From assembly GCA_013151215.1 (NCBI GenBank), contig JAADIS010000113.1:1-64000 (forward strand): a stretch of 64,000 nucleotides of DNA. The letters are read 5' to 3'. Of this stretch, positions 1-10,737 are shown piece after piece. A model generated the notes under the pieces. That model saw nothing but the letters and a program-made list of their open reading frames with translations, did no database searches and was not told where the DNA came from. This stretch comes from Chlorobiota bacterium (GTDB lineage Bacteria > Bacteroidota > Bacteroidia > Bacteroidales > F082). Position 1 is the first letter of the stretch; the number at the start of each line of letters is the position of its first letter. The position numbers were made by a program, and so were the translations under genes.

Positions 1-153
1 CACTAAGGCACGAAGTTTCACCAAGCAATTTATATAATGTATAACCATCTGATAACAAATATATTAAGGCCTAGTGTTGGTATGCGAAACTTCAGTAATA
101 CTTGTTCATTTTCCTGTTTAAGCAGTTAATGCAATTTTTAAGCAGCCACCAAT

Positions 154-2112
154 TTAGTTTTTTATCAAATATTCCTCAATAATTTTATTGAAAGTGTTTT
201 CATTAATGGGCTTAGCGATAAAATCATTGCAACCAGCCGAAAATGCAAGTTTTCTTTTATCATCTGTGGTATAAGCTGTTTGTGCGATAACCGGTAATTC
301 CGGGAAAAGCTTCTTGATTTCCTTTGTGGCTTCAAAGCCATCCATCACCGGCATTTTCAAGTCCATCAGCACCAGCTCGATTTCTTTGTTTTGCTTACAC
401 AGCTCGATGGCGTCCAGTCCATGTTTGGCATGTAGCAGAAACAAGTCCAGATCAATTCTTTTCAGTATCGTTTCAATTAACAAATAGTTCAATTCTTCAT
501 CCTCTACGATAAGTATCGTATAAACATGTTTCCTGATTGTATCCTGTAAGGCATTATTGATTTTGTCATTACTGTTATCGACTAGGTTGACAGGCTTATA
601 CGGGATTGAGATAATGAATGTGGAACCTTTGCCCTTTTCGGACCGGAGTGAGATATCCCCCCCAAGCAGCTCAGTGTTTTCTTTGGCGATCGACAAGCCC
701 AGTCCAAGGCCCCCGATGTTTTTTGTCAGTTGCTTTTTCTCTTGTGAGAAGCGCTTAAATATCACTTCCTGGTTTTTCGCTTCTATTCCAATTCCCGTAT
801 CTTTTACATATAAATCAAGCTTGTCGTTTTTTAGGTGATATCCGAATTCGATAAAACCCTCAAAAGTAAATTTCAAGGCATTTTCCAGAAGGTTGCTGAC
901 TATTTTGTTCAACTTGGTCTTGTCGGTATGTATCGTGCTTCCCCTGTCTGACAACTCTTTTTTCAGATAGAGCGATATTTGCTTTTCTTTTGCCTTCAGG
1001 TCAAAAACGGAAAACTGTTCCAAGAGCAATGTGTTCAAACAAACCTCTTCTTCGATAATAGCAACCTGTTTGGTCTCCAATTGCGATATTTCGAGTATAT
1101 CGTCGATAATCCGCAACAATTGTTTACCGCTGTTGCGAATGATGTTCACATAATGTATTCGCATATCTTCGTTGATGTCCGGTTTGTTCAACAAACCTGA
1201 GAAACCCAGAATCGCATTCATTGGGGTCCGAATTTCATGCGACATATTTTGTAAAAACTCGGTCTTCAGTTTGTCGCTTTCTTCCGCCTTTTCTTTGGCA
1301 GCGATGATATCCATGTTTTTTTGTTCTATTTCCCATTCCGTTTTTTTCCTTTCGGTGATATCCCTAACGGCGGTCACGCGAAGCATTTTACCCAATATGC
1401 TGATGTTGCGTGCTTCCACCTCAAGCGGGATTATGGTCCCGTCTTTTTTTGCTCCCTCTATTTCGTATGGTTTTGCATAATTCCGTTTGATATTATCATT
1501 AACAACATTCCTCCATACGGGGGGGACAAGCATCTCTATTATGTTGCGGCCTATCAGTTCCTCTTTAGAATAGGCGAACATTTTCGAGAACGACATATTT
1601 ACATCAACTACTATCCCGTTGTCATGTATTAAAATACCTTCAAATGTGATATCTGAAAGAAGCTTGTATTTCCTCTCATGCTCCTTGAGCCTTTCCAGTG
1701 CCAGGCTCAATTCCTCCCTTTGCTGTTTGTTCTCAAGCTCGAGGTTATATAAATGCAGGGCGCTCTCGATTATCTTCAATAATTCCTTCTTTTCCCAAGG
1801 CTTTTGTATATATTGGAAAATACGTGCATTGTTAATGGCGTTCTGCATAGCGTTTATATCCGAGTATCCCGTTATCAAAATCCTGTTTGGCTCGGGAAAA
1901 TGCTCCAATGTATATTTCAGGAACTCCACGCCGTTCATTTCAGGCATGCGCTGGTCGCTCAACACTAGGTCGATCTTAACCTCATCAAGGATTTTCATTC
2001 CTTCCCTGGCCGAAACAGCCGTATAAACATTGAATTTTCTTCGAAAGGTATCTTTGAAAATCCGCAAATTGCTTTCCTCGTCATCAACGTATAATAGCGA
2101 AAACATATTCAT
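154..2112 (-). CDS. Hybrid sensor kinase / response regulator (REC-PAS-HisKA-HATPase-REC)
   Basis: N-terminal receiver (LLYVDDEESNLRIF...LVLSDQRMPEMNG), PAS (ITFEGILIHDNG...RDITERKK), H-box FLQNMSHEIRTPMNAILGF, ATPase DTGIGI/GLGLGLSI, C-terminal receiver VLMDLKMPVMDGFEAT. Confidence 0.93.
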   Translation of the reverse strand: MNMFSLLYVDDEESNLRIFKDTFRRKFNVYTAVSAREGMKILDEVKIDLVLSDQRMPEMNGVEFLKYTLEHFPEPNRILITGYSDINAMQNAINNARIFQYIQKPWEKKELLKIIESALHLYNLELENKQQREELSLALERLKEHERKYKLLSDITFEGILIHDNGIVVDVNMSFSKMFAYSKEELIGRNIIEMLVPPVWRNVVNDNIKRNYAKPYEIEGAKKDGTIIPLEVEARNISILGKMLRVTAVRDITERKKTEWEIEQKNMDIIAAKEKAEESDKLKTEFLQNMSHEIRTPMNAILGFSGLLNKPDINEDMRIHYVNIIRNSGKQLLRIIDDILEISQLETKQVAIIEEEVCLNTLLLEQFSVFDLKAKEKQISLYLKKELSDRGSTIHTDKTKLNKIVSNLLENALKFTFEGFIEFGYHLKNDKLDLYVKDTGIGIEAKNQEVIFKRFSQEKKQLTKNIGGLGLGLSIAKENTELLGGDISLRSEKGKGSTFIISIPYKPVNLVDNSNDKINNALQDTIRKHVYTILIVEDEELNYLLIETILKRIDLDLFLLHAKHGLDAIELCKQNKEIELVLMDLKMPVMDGFEATKEIKKLFPELPVIAQTAYTTDDKRKLAFSAGCNDFIAKPINENTFNKIIEEYLIKN

Positions 2113-2117
2113 AGTTC

Positions 2118-2501
2118 TTAAGTTTTAATAGTTTTATTGATTATTTCAAGAAGTTCCACATAATTCCAAGGCTTGGGGACAAACCGGGAAAGCTTATATT
2201 TTTCAAATGCTTCTTTTATATGCTCGTCTTCCATATATCCACTTAATATCAATCTGTTGGGCGGTATCTCCGAAAATCTTTTGCTTATCTCGCACAAAAG
2301 GTCCACACCTGTCATGCCTGGTATTCTTTGGTCGGTTATTACCACATCTACTGCAAGCTGCCCCAAAATATCAAAGGCATCAAAACCTGGTATGGCCGTA
2401 AAGACCTCAAAGTCCCTCCTAAACGTATCCTTAAAGATCCTCAAGTTGCTTGATTCGTCATCAACGTAGAGTACTTTATGTCTTTGTTTCATGGCTTCCA
2501 T
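2118..2501 (-). CDS. Stand-alone response regulator receiver domain protein
   Basis: 127 aa receiver only: VLYVDDESSNLRIFKDTFRR...VVITDQRIPGMTG...FVPKPWN; no output domain. Confidence 0.9.
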   Translation of the reverse strand: MEAMKQRHKVLYVDDESSNLRIFKDTFRRDFEVFTAIPGFDAFDILGQLAVDVVITDQRIPGMTGVDLLCEISKRFSEIPPNRLILSGYMEDEHIKEAFEKYKLSRFVPKPWNYVELLEIINKTIKT

Positions 2502-4495
2502 TATTTGACAGGCAATATAATAATAATTTCACTTCCTTCTCCGGGCTCCGATATCACTTTTATCCGACCTTTATGCTCTTGGATAATACCATAAGTAATC
2601 GACATGCCAAGCCCCGTGCCAGAACCAACGTCTTTAGTTGTAAAAAACGGGTCGAAAAGTTTCATGCGGGTATCGGCATCCATACCGATACCGTTGTCTT
2701 TTATGGAGATGTTTACTTGTTGGCTTTTCAGGTAGGTGGAGATCTCGATTTTACCCTTATCTTTTATTGCATCGATGGCGTTTGCCAGGACATTGAGGAA
2801 AGCCTGGTTTAATTTCCCCGGATAACATAGTATCTCAGGTACTTCCAGCTTATAATCCTTAATTATATCAATAGAGTTCTTATACTTGTTTTTTAGCAAT
2901 AGCAAGGAGTTGTCCAGGCCCTCGTGCAAATTATACGGCTGTAGGTTATCCCTGTCGGCCCTGGTAAAGCTGCGAAGCCCTTTCACTATCTCTGCCGTCC
3001 GGTCTGCTCCAATCCTGATATCGGCTATAATTCCCGGAATAGCCTTGTAAGATTCGTCGAAATAGTTCTCCCTTTTCAGTTTGTTTATTAGCAGCAGCTT
3101 CTCTTTTAAATTATCTCTTTCAGGATCAAGTTTTCTTATCTCTTCAATTACCGGGTCAATATCTTCAAAATCGCGTTGCAGACTGTTGATACCTGCATAT
3201 ACGAAGTTGATTGGGTTATTTATCTCGTGGGCAATTCCGGCCGACAACATACCCAGTGAGGCCATTTTCTCGGATTGTATCAGGTGCTGTTGAGTCTGCT
3301 TCAAATTATCAAGCGTGGCTAGCAGTTCTTCGTTATTGGCTTGAAGATCCTTATTTATCTTATCAATTAACTGTTTCTGCTTGGCGAGTTTGTTGGCTTT
3401 TCTGTGGTTTTGACGATACTCGAACAAAAGAGTCAGTACCAAAGAACCTATAACGACTATCACTAACAACAAAACGAGCATGAGGTTTTTTTGCTTTATG
3501 ATAGTTATGGTCTTATCTTTTATAGATCTGTTCTTTTGGGCTATTTCATTATTGATGATGTCGATCTGCACATATTGGTTTTCCAGTATTTTTTTACTGC
3601 TATCGATTTCCTGTTTTTGCAACTGAAGGGTCCTCTTGTTTTGGTCGAGCCTGTGCTGCAGCTGACCGAGCAATTCACGGTTGTCTTGCAGTTTCTTTTT
3701 ATATAAACCTACCTCTGTTTTGTATTTTTCGGCTTTCTCCAGCTCCTCTTTCAAAATCTTCTGCTGAGAATTTATTTCCCTGGTTTGCGACTGTATGATT
3801 TCATGCTGTTTCCTTGTTGCCTGCAATTGCTTGTCCAAGCTTGCGTTGCCTTTTGCGATCATATCCCTCAATTGATCCGCTTGTTTGGAAAGCTCGTTGA
3901 TTTCTTGTTCCATATCGCGCAATTTCTTTTGCGTTTTATAATAGACCTTAGCCACGTCGATTTCGGTACCGCCCATTAATAATATTTCATCGCTTAACAG
4001 CAATTTCTGATTAATGATATTGGGCTTGTTTATCTCGAACTCAAGTTTTTGGTCATCGGTACTGTATATATTGAGCATCACATAACTCTTCAGGCTATAA
4101 TCCTCGCTCACCAGCAAAATGCCACTGCCTTCAGCAATATCAAAAACATCTAGATAAAGGTAACTCTTGTCCTTGGCCACAAAAACCATCTGCGATTTTT
4201 TTATGACAGCCCGGTCCACCTTGTTCGATACAGTTAGTTTAATGGATTTTCCGTGTATTTTCTCTTGAGCCGCCATTTTCCCCAACTCTTTGATTATATC
4301 TGTATTAGAGCTTAACAAGACCAAATTGAATTCAGGAAAATTGTCTTTGGGCCACTTTATCTTATTGCCGAAATTATAAATATAACCGCCAATAACCTCA
4401 GTCCTTGTCAACTGGGCATCAGCCTTGTTGAACCAGCCTGTGGCCATCGCCAGCAGTATGGCTAAGGTCATTCGATATAGATGTGTTTTTTTCAT
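2501..4495 (-). CDS. YfiR/DUF4154-like periplasmic domain fused to coiled coil, TM helix and histidine kinase
   Basis: Signal peptide, [12 protein letters not shown]...[22 protein letters not shown] (YfiR-like), [24 protein letters not shown]-box [22 protein letters not shown], HATPase [20 protein letters not shown]. Confidence 0.85.
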   Translation of the reverse strand: MKKTHLYRMTLAILLAMATGWFNKADAQLTRTEVIGGYIYNFGNKIKWPKDNFPEFNLVLLSSNTDIIKELGKMAAQEKIHGKSIKLTVSNKVDRAVIKKSQMVFVAKDKSYLYLDVFDIAEGSGILLVSEDYSLKSYVMLNIYSTDDQKLEFEINKPNIINQKLLLSDEILLMGGTEIDVAKVYYKTQKKLRDMEQEINELSKQADQLRDMIAKGNASLDKQLQATRKQHEIIQSQTREINSQQKILKEELEKAEKYKTEVGLYKKKLQDNRELLGQLQHRLDQNKRTLQLQKQEIDSSKKILENQYVQIDIINNEIAQKNRSIKDKTITIIKQKNLMLVLLLVIVVIGSLVLTLLFEYRQNHRKANKLAKQKQLIDKINKDLQANNEELLATLDNLKQTQQHLIQSEKMASLGMLSAGIAHEINNPINFVYAGINSLQRDFEDIDPVIEEIRKLDPERDNLKEKLLLINKLKRENYFDESYKAIPGIIADIRIGADRTAEIVKGLRSFTRADRDNLQPYNLHEGLDNSLLLLKNKYKNSIDIIKDYKLEVPEILCYPGKLNQAFLNVLANAIDAIKDKGKIEISTYLKSQQVNISIKDNGIGMDADTRMKLFDPFFTTKDVGSGTGLGMSITYGIIQEHKGRIKVISEPGEGSEIIIILPVK

Positions 4496-6474
4496 TTATC
4501 GTCAAATTTATAGTTTAGCTTGAGCATAAAATTTTGTTGTGGCTGTCTGTATCTTTCAGGGGGGCGATTTGAAGTATGATAATATTCGGCATTGAGGATA
4601 TTATTGGCAATAAGCTGAAAATCGATGTTTTTAAACTTAACGAACGACAAGCTGCCATCGAGCACTACTGCCGCATCAACATAATTGCTTCCCGTTGTTG
4701 TGATGCTTACGGGGTTTTTTCTTCTTCCGTAATAGTTCATCCTCAAGTTCAGTACACATAAATCCCTAAAACGATATGTAAAACCTGCATTGGCCGTATG
4801 TTTGGCGATTTCGGCGACTTCGACTTTATTTTCGTCAAGGCTGTAATTAAAAGTATAGTTGGCATAAAAGTTCCAGCTACCGACAGAATACCTTGTCCAT
4901 ATTTCAAGACCATCGGTTTCGATTTTCCCAAGGTTTATCCAATGATAACTGTTAAGGCTGTCAACATTGCTTTTTACAAAGGCCTGGGAGAGCTTGTTGT
5001 TATATAAAGTTATCGCTAAAATAAGGTTCCGTGAGAAGTATAGGTTATTGGAAAACTCGAAGGATCTGATTTTCTCAGGTTTAAGTTCAGGATTCCCTAT
5101 GCCGCTTGTAAAATCCCAAGGCCGCGGGGCCCGATAGGCTTCAGTATATAAAAGTTTTGAGGTTAATTTGCGATAATTGAATATCAGCCCAACTTTTGGC
5201 GTAGCCACCTTATCGTAGTAGGTACTATAATCGAAGCGGAAACCGGCAACGACGAGCAGAGGAGGCAATAAAGTATAATCGCTTCTCATGAAAACACTCA
5301 TCAACCCGTTTTGTACCATTGGGGGTTTTGGCGGCTTTGCAGGACGCTCCGACAGAGACCCGCTATATGTTTTGGAAAAACCTGACGCAAGTTCTTCATA
5401 TTGCAATGAAAGCCCCGAAATCAACTTCAATTTATTTTTATGATTGTAAACCATGAGATTCTCGTTCCCAAAAAGGAAATTGGGGCGATAATACCCTGTT
5501 TGCGAGGAATCTTTGATCATGCCTACGGTATTATCCATTACAATGGCATTTCGGTTGTAAAGGCTTGTGCTTAATATGAGGTTCTCGCCAAATTGATGAG
5601 AGTAATTGACATAGGCATTCGCAAACGAGATATTCCAGAGAGTTCCAAAATCCTGATACGTGGTCCCTGTCGATTTATAGTTAGTGGTTCGTGACGACTG
5701 TTTATTCATATAGTTTATGCCGACTTTAAAACCTTTGAATTTCATTTTCAGATCAACGGAATAGTCATTTTCGAAATTTTCCATCTGATTGCTCCAGTTA
5801 AAATCTCCTGCCGCTCCGGAAAGCTCGGCCTTTTGGCTGGTTTTATACATAGCCGCCAAGCTAATTCCAAGTCCGTTTTTTTCGCCGCCGGCACTAAGGC
5901 TTGCGCCAAAGGTGTTGAAGCCTCCTGTTAGCACCGACCCTTGCAGACCCTTGTTGTCCTTGGTGATGATGTTTATGACACCTGAGATGGCATTGGTGCC
6001 ATAAACCACGGAGGCCGCTCCGTAAACTACTTCGATACGATCCACATTGTCGAGGTTATATTGCGCCCCGCCATAAAAGCCTCCCGAATTAAGCTCGTTT
6101 ACTTGTACGCCGTTGACAAGCACGAGAATAAGGTTGTTCTGGCTTGGTATCCCGCGCTGGAATATATAGGAATTGAATCCAAGGGTATTCCTGAACTGAA
6201 AGCCAGGTAAGTTAGCAAGTACCTGATCCAGAGTAAAATACCCCCCTTCCTTTATTTCCTGTGCCGTGACCACCTGTACGTTTGCAGGCGATTTCCTTGC
6301 CTCTTGCGGTGTTTTGCTTACTGTTACCACCGATAAGTTCGAGAGTTCCATTAAATTGAAACGATACACATCCAGGCTATCGGCCTGCGGCAAAACGTAA
6401 CCGGCCCGTGCCGTAAGCAAAAGCAAAATCAAAAACCGGACTATATGTGTTTTCCCCCCTCGCACCATACTCAA
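4492..6474 (-). CDS. TonB-dependent receptor
   Basis: Plug domain (VVTAQEIKEGGYFTLDQVLANLPGFQFR...VYGAASVVYGTNAISGVINIITK) and barrel ending in aromatic beta strand; 4-bp overlap with the downstream kinase. Confidence 0.92.
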   Translation of the reverse strand: MSMVRGGKTHIVRFLILLLLTARAGYVLPQADSLDVYRFNLMELSNLSVVTVSKTPQEARKSPANVQVVTAQEIKEGGYFTLDQVLANLPGFQFRNTLGFNSYIFQRGIPSQNNLILVLVNGVQVNELNSGGFYGGAQYNLDNVDRIEVVYGAASVVYGTNAISGVINIITKDNKGLQGSVLTGGFNTFGASLSAGGEKNGLGISLAAMYKTSQKAELSGAAGDFNWSNQMENFENDYSVDLKMKFKGFKVGINYMNKQSSRTTNYKSTGTTYQDFGTLWNISFANAYVNYSHQFGENLILSTSLYNRNAIVMDNTVGMIKDSSQTGYYRPNFLFGNENLMVYNHKNKLKLISGLSLQYEELASGFSKTYSGSLSERPAKPPKPPMVQNGLMSVFMRSDYTLLPPLLVVAGFRFDYSTYYDKVATPKVGLIFNYRKLTSKLLYTEAYRAPRPWDFTSGIGNPELKPEKIRSFEFSNNLYFSRNLILAITLYNNKLSQAFVKSNVDSLNSYHWINLGKIETDGLEIWTRYSVGSWNFYANYTFNYSLDENKVEVAEIAKHTANAGFTYRFRDLCVLNLRMNYYGRRKNPVSITTTGSNYVDAAVVLDGSLSFVKFKNIDFQLIANNILNAEYYHTSNRPPERYRQPQQNFMLKLNYKFDDK

Positions 6475-8816
6475 AATTTATAGGAGATAGTTGCCAGGAA
6501 AGTTCTTCCCAATTGTGGATGATATGATGGAATATGTCCTTCCGGATTAGAATTGGAACCATGCTCATAAGCATCGATGTAGCCATTTCCCGTTTCCCTT
6601 CCAAGACCGTAATATTGCTCGTCAAGGATATTGTTTACAATAAACTGCAAGCTAAATTGATTAGCAATTCGATAAGTAATGACCAAGTTTCCCTTTAGGT
6701 AGGAAGGTGCATAGCCGTTTTCGTTCCGTTGCAGCCATTGATTTGTCGAGGGGGCCAGCCGCCTGCCCACATAGTTGAACCTCAAGTCAACAATAAACCT
6801 ATGTTTTAAAAAATCAATATTGATACCTGCATTTGCTTTTTTTCGTGCTATCCCTTCAATTTCATATAAAGCCAAATCGTTGGCGGACATTCCTGACAAA
6901 AAACTGTAATTGGAATAGAAACGAATCTTTTTGGTGATTTGAACAGATAATAAGAGGCTTAGGCCCGTATAATTTATTTTCGCAAGATTCTCGTAGCGTT
7001 CCAAGGAGAGCTTGGTGCTGTCCGGTACTTTACCGATGTATTGCTTTATATCAGAATAAAAAATATTCAGCTTAATCCCTATTTTGTTTTGAAGTATCAA
7101 TGAGGACAGATCCAGTTCGCCGGTGGATATTTTTTCAGGCTTTAAGCCTGGGTTCCCCCTGAACTCGTCATACAGCTCGAAAATGCCCGGCTGCCGGAAA
7201 GCGGTGCCGAACAAAAGCTTCACATTAAAGGCGGGCAAAGGTTTATAAACAACATTTAAACGCGGATTAAGAATGCTGCCGAAATAGGAATTATAATCGT
7301 AACGAAGGCCTATGGACGACTTTAAACGCTTAGTCCAGTTATAATCCCATAAACCGTATAGCGAAGCCTCCCGCTCATAATAAACCGGATAGCTCATCGG
7401 CTGGTTTAAGCCACCTCCGTTTACGGCTATGTTCCAGGAGGATGATGTACCTGAACGTAAATAATTGTATTCGCCTAAGGAAATGATGCGGATGCTCTTG
7501 CGGTTAAGGCCTGCTTTAACTCCAACCAACAGTTTGCTTTTAGTACTTATTTCGTATAAAAACTTTTCTTCAAAGTAGAATTGATATGAAAAGTTGTTGT
7601 AGCTTTTAACCAGGCCGGGAAAACGGTATAGATACTTAAAACCTGTTTTGGGCAAAATACTGGTAGTACGGTAAACCAAATTGGAATTAAGGCTGAGCCT
7701 TGGGTTGAGCTTGCTGTCGTTTTGCATAAAGATATTCATAGCGCGATAATGCCCCATGCTCTCCTTATCGGTCAAATCATATTCATAGGCCAGATAGCCA
7801 GAGGCATTACCTCTCTGATAATCAGAATAAAAAAAACCTAGCCTTGTATTCTTATACGATATATTCGACCTTATGACATAACTGTTTTTCTGTGTATTGA
7901 AACCATCGGGAATAAAAGTTCCGGCCAAGGGGTTTTGTTTGTCCTGAACATAATCCCCATTCTTGTCGTAATCGGCCAAAATAGTATCAGGATACTTATT
8001 TCCGTGAAAATAACCTCCGGGATCGTAGCTGTCAAGCCCCATATCGCCTTTAGCATGAAATTGCTGCAAGGCTATCGTAAAGTTTAGGTTCTTTTTAATA
8101 TCGGTTCCATAAAAAATCTCGTTTTTCCATCTGCTGTACGAGCCAAGCGCGGAAGAGGCATATAAACCTTTAAAATGCTTTTTGGTAATAATGTTTATCA
8201 CCCCTGTATAGGCCTGTGCGCCGTACATAACCGAACCGGGGCCCTGTACTATCTCTATTTGTTCCACATCAACCAACATATTTCCATAAGTCCATAACAA
8301 TGACCAGTTGAAACTGATGTCGTTTTGCACAACACCGTCTATCATAATCAATATTTCAGGGTTCCCCACAGACCCCAGGCCACGGTTCTTGCTGTATCCA
8401 GGATATTCACCGCCGCCATCGTTATACATCATGAAATCAAAGCCTGGGATATCCTGGCATATATCAGTTAAGGTTTGGTATCCCCTTTCCACTATCATTT
8501 GCTGCGTAATAACCTGCACATTCGCCGGTGCGTCATTATAGCTTGTACTCTTTGCCATGCCGGTGCTTATTTCAACCCGGGAAAGTTCTTCAAGCGATAA
8601 GCTGTAAACGGATTTTGTTGTGTCGATTTTTTGTGCGTATAAAAAATAAGGGTATAGGATACATGATAAGACAATCGCTTTCATGAACGAAATATTCTTT
8701 CTGATTATGATATTATTCTTTCTGTGCATTTTAATTTTAGTATCAAGAAAGATTTCAATATTTATGCGGTTTTCATGCTTGGGGCAACTATTGTCTAATA
8801 TACTTCCAATCTGCAT
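6471..8816 (-). CDS. TonB-dependent receptor (start may be internal, e.g. at MHRKNN or MKAIVL)
   Basis: Plug APANVQVITQQMIVERGYQTLTDICQDIPGFDF...VQGPGSVMYGAQAYTGVINIITKK; C-terminal barrel ...LATISYKF. Confidence 0.91.
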   Translation of the reverse strand: MQIGSILDNSCPKHENRINIEIFLDTKIKMHRKNNIIIRKNISFMKAIVLSCILYPYFLYAQKIDTTKSVYSLSLEELSRVEISTGMAKSTSYNDAPANVQVITQQMIVERGYQTLTDICQDIPGFDFMMYNDGGGEYPGYSKNRGLGSVGNPEILIMIDGVVQNDISFNWSLLWTYGNMLVDVEQIEIVQGPGSVMYGAQAYTGVINIITKKHFKGLYASSALGSYSRWKNEIFYGTDIKKNLNFTIALQQFHAKGDMGLDSYDPGGYFHGNKYPDTILADYDKNGDYVQDKQNPLAGTFIPDGFNTQKNSYVIRSNISYKNTRLGFFYSDYQRGNASGYLAYEYDLTDKESMGHYRAMNIFMQNDSKLNPRLSLNSNLVYRTTSILPKTGFKYLYRFPGLVKSYNNFSYQFYFEEKFLYEISTKSKLLVGVKAGLNRKSIRIISLGEYNYLRSGTSSSWNIAVNGGGLNQPMSYPVYYEREASLYGLWDYNWTKRLKSSIGLRYDYNSYFGSILNPRLNVVYKPLPAFNVKLLFGTAFRQPGIFELYDEFRGNPGLKPEKISTGELDLSSLILQNKIGIKLNIFYSDIKQYIGKVPDSTKLSLERYENLAKINYTGLSLLLSVQITKKIRFYSNYSFLSGMSANDLALYEIEGIARKKANAGINIDFLKHRFIVDLRFNYVGRRLAPSTNQWLQRNENGYAPSYLKGNLVITYRIANQFSLQFIVNNILDEQYYGLGRETGNGYIDAYEHGSNSNPEGHIPSYHPQLGRTFLATISYKF

Positions 8817-9051
8817 TCTCCTATAAAACCGAGAAGCCTTTTCTGTATATTACTGATAACCCGACAATTCATCAGCCTCTTCCATCTCCAACATATTCAG
8901 TTTAATTTAAAGCCCATCAAATTTACAAAATTTCCCGTACAATAATCAGTATCTTCAAAAAATTCAAAAAGCGCAGGCCAGGGTTTCTAAAACAAGGGGT
9001 TTTTGTGGTTTTTATAGGGATGCCAAGAAAGGTAATTGGGGATCCTTCCAT

Positions 9052-9077
9052 AAAAAAAGCCCCGCAAAAAGCGAGGC
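9052..9077 (-). terminator. Rho-independent terminator downstream of tRNA-Arg
   Basis: On the minus strand: GCCTCGC-TTTTT-GCGGGGC followed by a T-run. Confidence 0.75.
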
Positions 9078-9083
9078 GAACTG

Positions 9084-9157
9084 TGATCCCGGAAGGACTC
9101 GAACCTTCGACCCGCAGCTTAGAAGGCTGCTGCTCTATCCAGCTGAGCTACGAGACC
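9084..9157 (-). tRNA. tRNA-Arg(TCT)
   Basis: Cloverleaf by eye: acceptor GGTCTCG/CGGGATC, T-arm GAAGG-TTCGAGT-CCTTC, anticodon loop CTTCTAA (TCT). Confidence 0.93.
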
Positions 9158-9425
9158 AGAGCGTTGTTTCAGGGCGGCAAAATTAATTATTTTTTTTATT
9201 AATATACCTTTTTTAGTATAAATCGGGACTATTTTTTTTAATTGTTTCATTTGAGCAATATTTGCGGAAGCAACTCCCAAAAACATTCATGATCAACAAA
9301 AAAGCAGAGGGTGGGCAATCTCGGGATGCATTGCGCTTTTGCACGGCGGGAACCTCAGTGGCGCTGCCACAGGAATGACAATAGTGTCGCGGGGATGCCC
9401 CTTTGCCGCCTTAAAAATAACGCAG

Positions 9426-9983
9426 CTAGTTCAAGGTGTTCCCCACGAATATCTTTGAGTCGGCATAGCTGCGTATTTCCCCTAGCATCATCGAAATATT
9501 GCTGTCGATGCCCAAGCTTGCCGAACCGAAGGAATAAGCCGACAGGTTGAAATTTATCGGACCCCGTACTCCTTGTCCCAGGTTTGGCCTGATAGTAATG
9601 ACTACGTTAATGGCTTTCCCGGGCTTTTTCGCGGAAACCCTATACTTGTCGATCACACCCTTTACGGTAATTCCCCCAATCCCGTTTAGCCCGCCGCCAA
9701 AGCCGTTGGCAAACTGAATAACCGCATCGTTATCAGAAATATACAGGAAGTTTATTTTTGGGTCAAGCGATTGCCCATTGATGGTTTTACCGGTAAAAAC
9801 GAAATCTTTATCCTCTATTTTCTTTTTCAACAGCTGCCATTCGGCTTCTTCATTTTTTTCCTTAATGGCCTTTGCGTTTTCTCGTTCCTTTTTTCTCTGT
9901 GCCTTGCTTAGGGTAGTCTGTGCCTCAATGGTGTTCCATGCAAATGCAACCAGCAATCCGAATATTAATACTTTGATTTTCAT
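9426..9983 (-). CDS. DUF4251 family secreted protein
   Basis: Signal peptide, then KKIEDKDFVFTGKTINGQSLDP...FLYISDNDAVIQF...SYADSKIFVGNTL, typical of Bacteroidetes DUF4251. Confidence 0.75.
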   Translation of the reverse strand: MKIKVLIFGLLVAFAWNTIEAQTTLSKAQRKKERENAKAIKEKNEEAEWQLLKKKIEDKDFVFTGKTINGQSLDPKINFLYISDNDAVIQFANGFGGGLNGIGGITVKGVIDKYRVSAKKPGKAINVVITIRPNLGQGVRGPINFNLSAYSFGSASLGIDSNISMMLGEIRSYADSKIFVGNTLN

Positions 9984-9993
9984 AAGTTTATAA

Positions 9994-10737
9994 TTATTTA
10001 TTAAAAAGGAAGCTCATATCGCTGCCCGAAACATATTCTACGGCTTCCTTGCCAAACTCGAACAGGCGAAGGTTGCGGCTACCCAGCAGCTTAATGGTTT
10101 TCCCCTCGACAAGCAACATGCTCGCCTCGCGCAAACCTACAACTTTCGTTCCACGATTAACCGCCAGGAACTCTTCTATTCTTTGCTGACGGGTCTCTCC
10201 TCCATGGCCTTCCGGATTTGCGTCGAGGTAATGAGGGTTTATTTGAAATGGTACAAGGCTCAGTGCGCCGAATGAGCCCGGCTCGTAAATGGGCATGTCA
10301 TTTGTTGTTTTTAATGTAGGGCATGCAACGTTTGCACCTGCGCTCCAACCCATAAAAGGCATTCCTGCCTCTACCCTTTCCTTAATAACTTCCATAATTC
10401 CCGTTTCGTGCATCTTTCCTACCAAATGGAAGGTATTTCCACCGCCAACAGCCACGGCTTCGGCACTCCTCATCAATTCGACAGGATTTTCTGACCGGTG
10501 CACCGACTTTAATTTAAAGCCCAGCTCCGCATACACGGCGGCAACCCTTTGCTCATAAACATTATAGCTTTCTTCCAAGCTTTCATCCGAGAGGTTTACC
10601 CCGGCATAAGGAACAAAAACCACCTCCTTTACCTTATGCTTGTTCAAAAAATCGGCGATAAATTGCTTTGGCCATTCCAGATACGGCTTTCCCGCCATGG
10701 TTGAATTGCTTATCAACAATAGTTTTTTCTTACTCAT
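9994..10737 (-). CDS. pepE: Dipeptidase E (peptidase S51); ORF extends to 10767 but start at MSKKKLLL is likely
   Basis: KKLLLISNSTMAGKPYLEW...AEAVAVGGGNTFHLVGKM...PFMGWSAGANVACPT...FQINPHYLD. Confidence 0.92.
   Translation of the reverse strand: MSKKKLLLISNSTMAGKPYLEWPKQFIADFLNKHKVKEVVFVPYAGVNLSDESLEESYNVYEQRVAAVYAELGFKLKSVHRSENPVELMRSAEAVAVGGGNTFHLVGKMHETGIMEVIKERVEAGMPFMGWSAGANVACPTLKTTNDMPIYEPGSFGALSLVPFQINPHYLDANPEGHGGETRQQRIEEFLAVNRGTKVVGLREASMLLVEGKTIKLLGSRNLRLFEFGKEAVEYVSGSDMSFLFNK

Noticed and set aside
324-2026. Plus-strand ORFs (62-135 aa) opposite the hybrid kinase
   Set aside because: Antisense shadows of a well-supported minus-strand gene; translations are low-complexity Ser/Leu-rich with no motif or start context.
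9290-9425. GC-richer intergenic stretch between tRNA-Arg and DUF4251 (possible repeat or small gene)
   Set aside because: The 79-aa plus-strand ORF overlaps the DUF4251 3' end and lacks features; repeat status needs a genome-wide search I cannot run.
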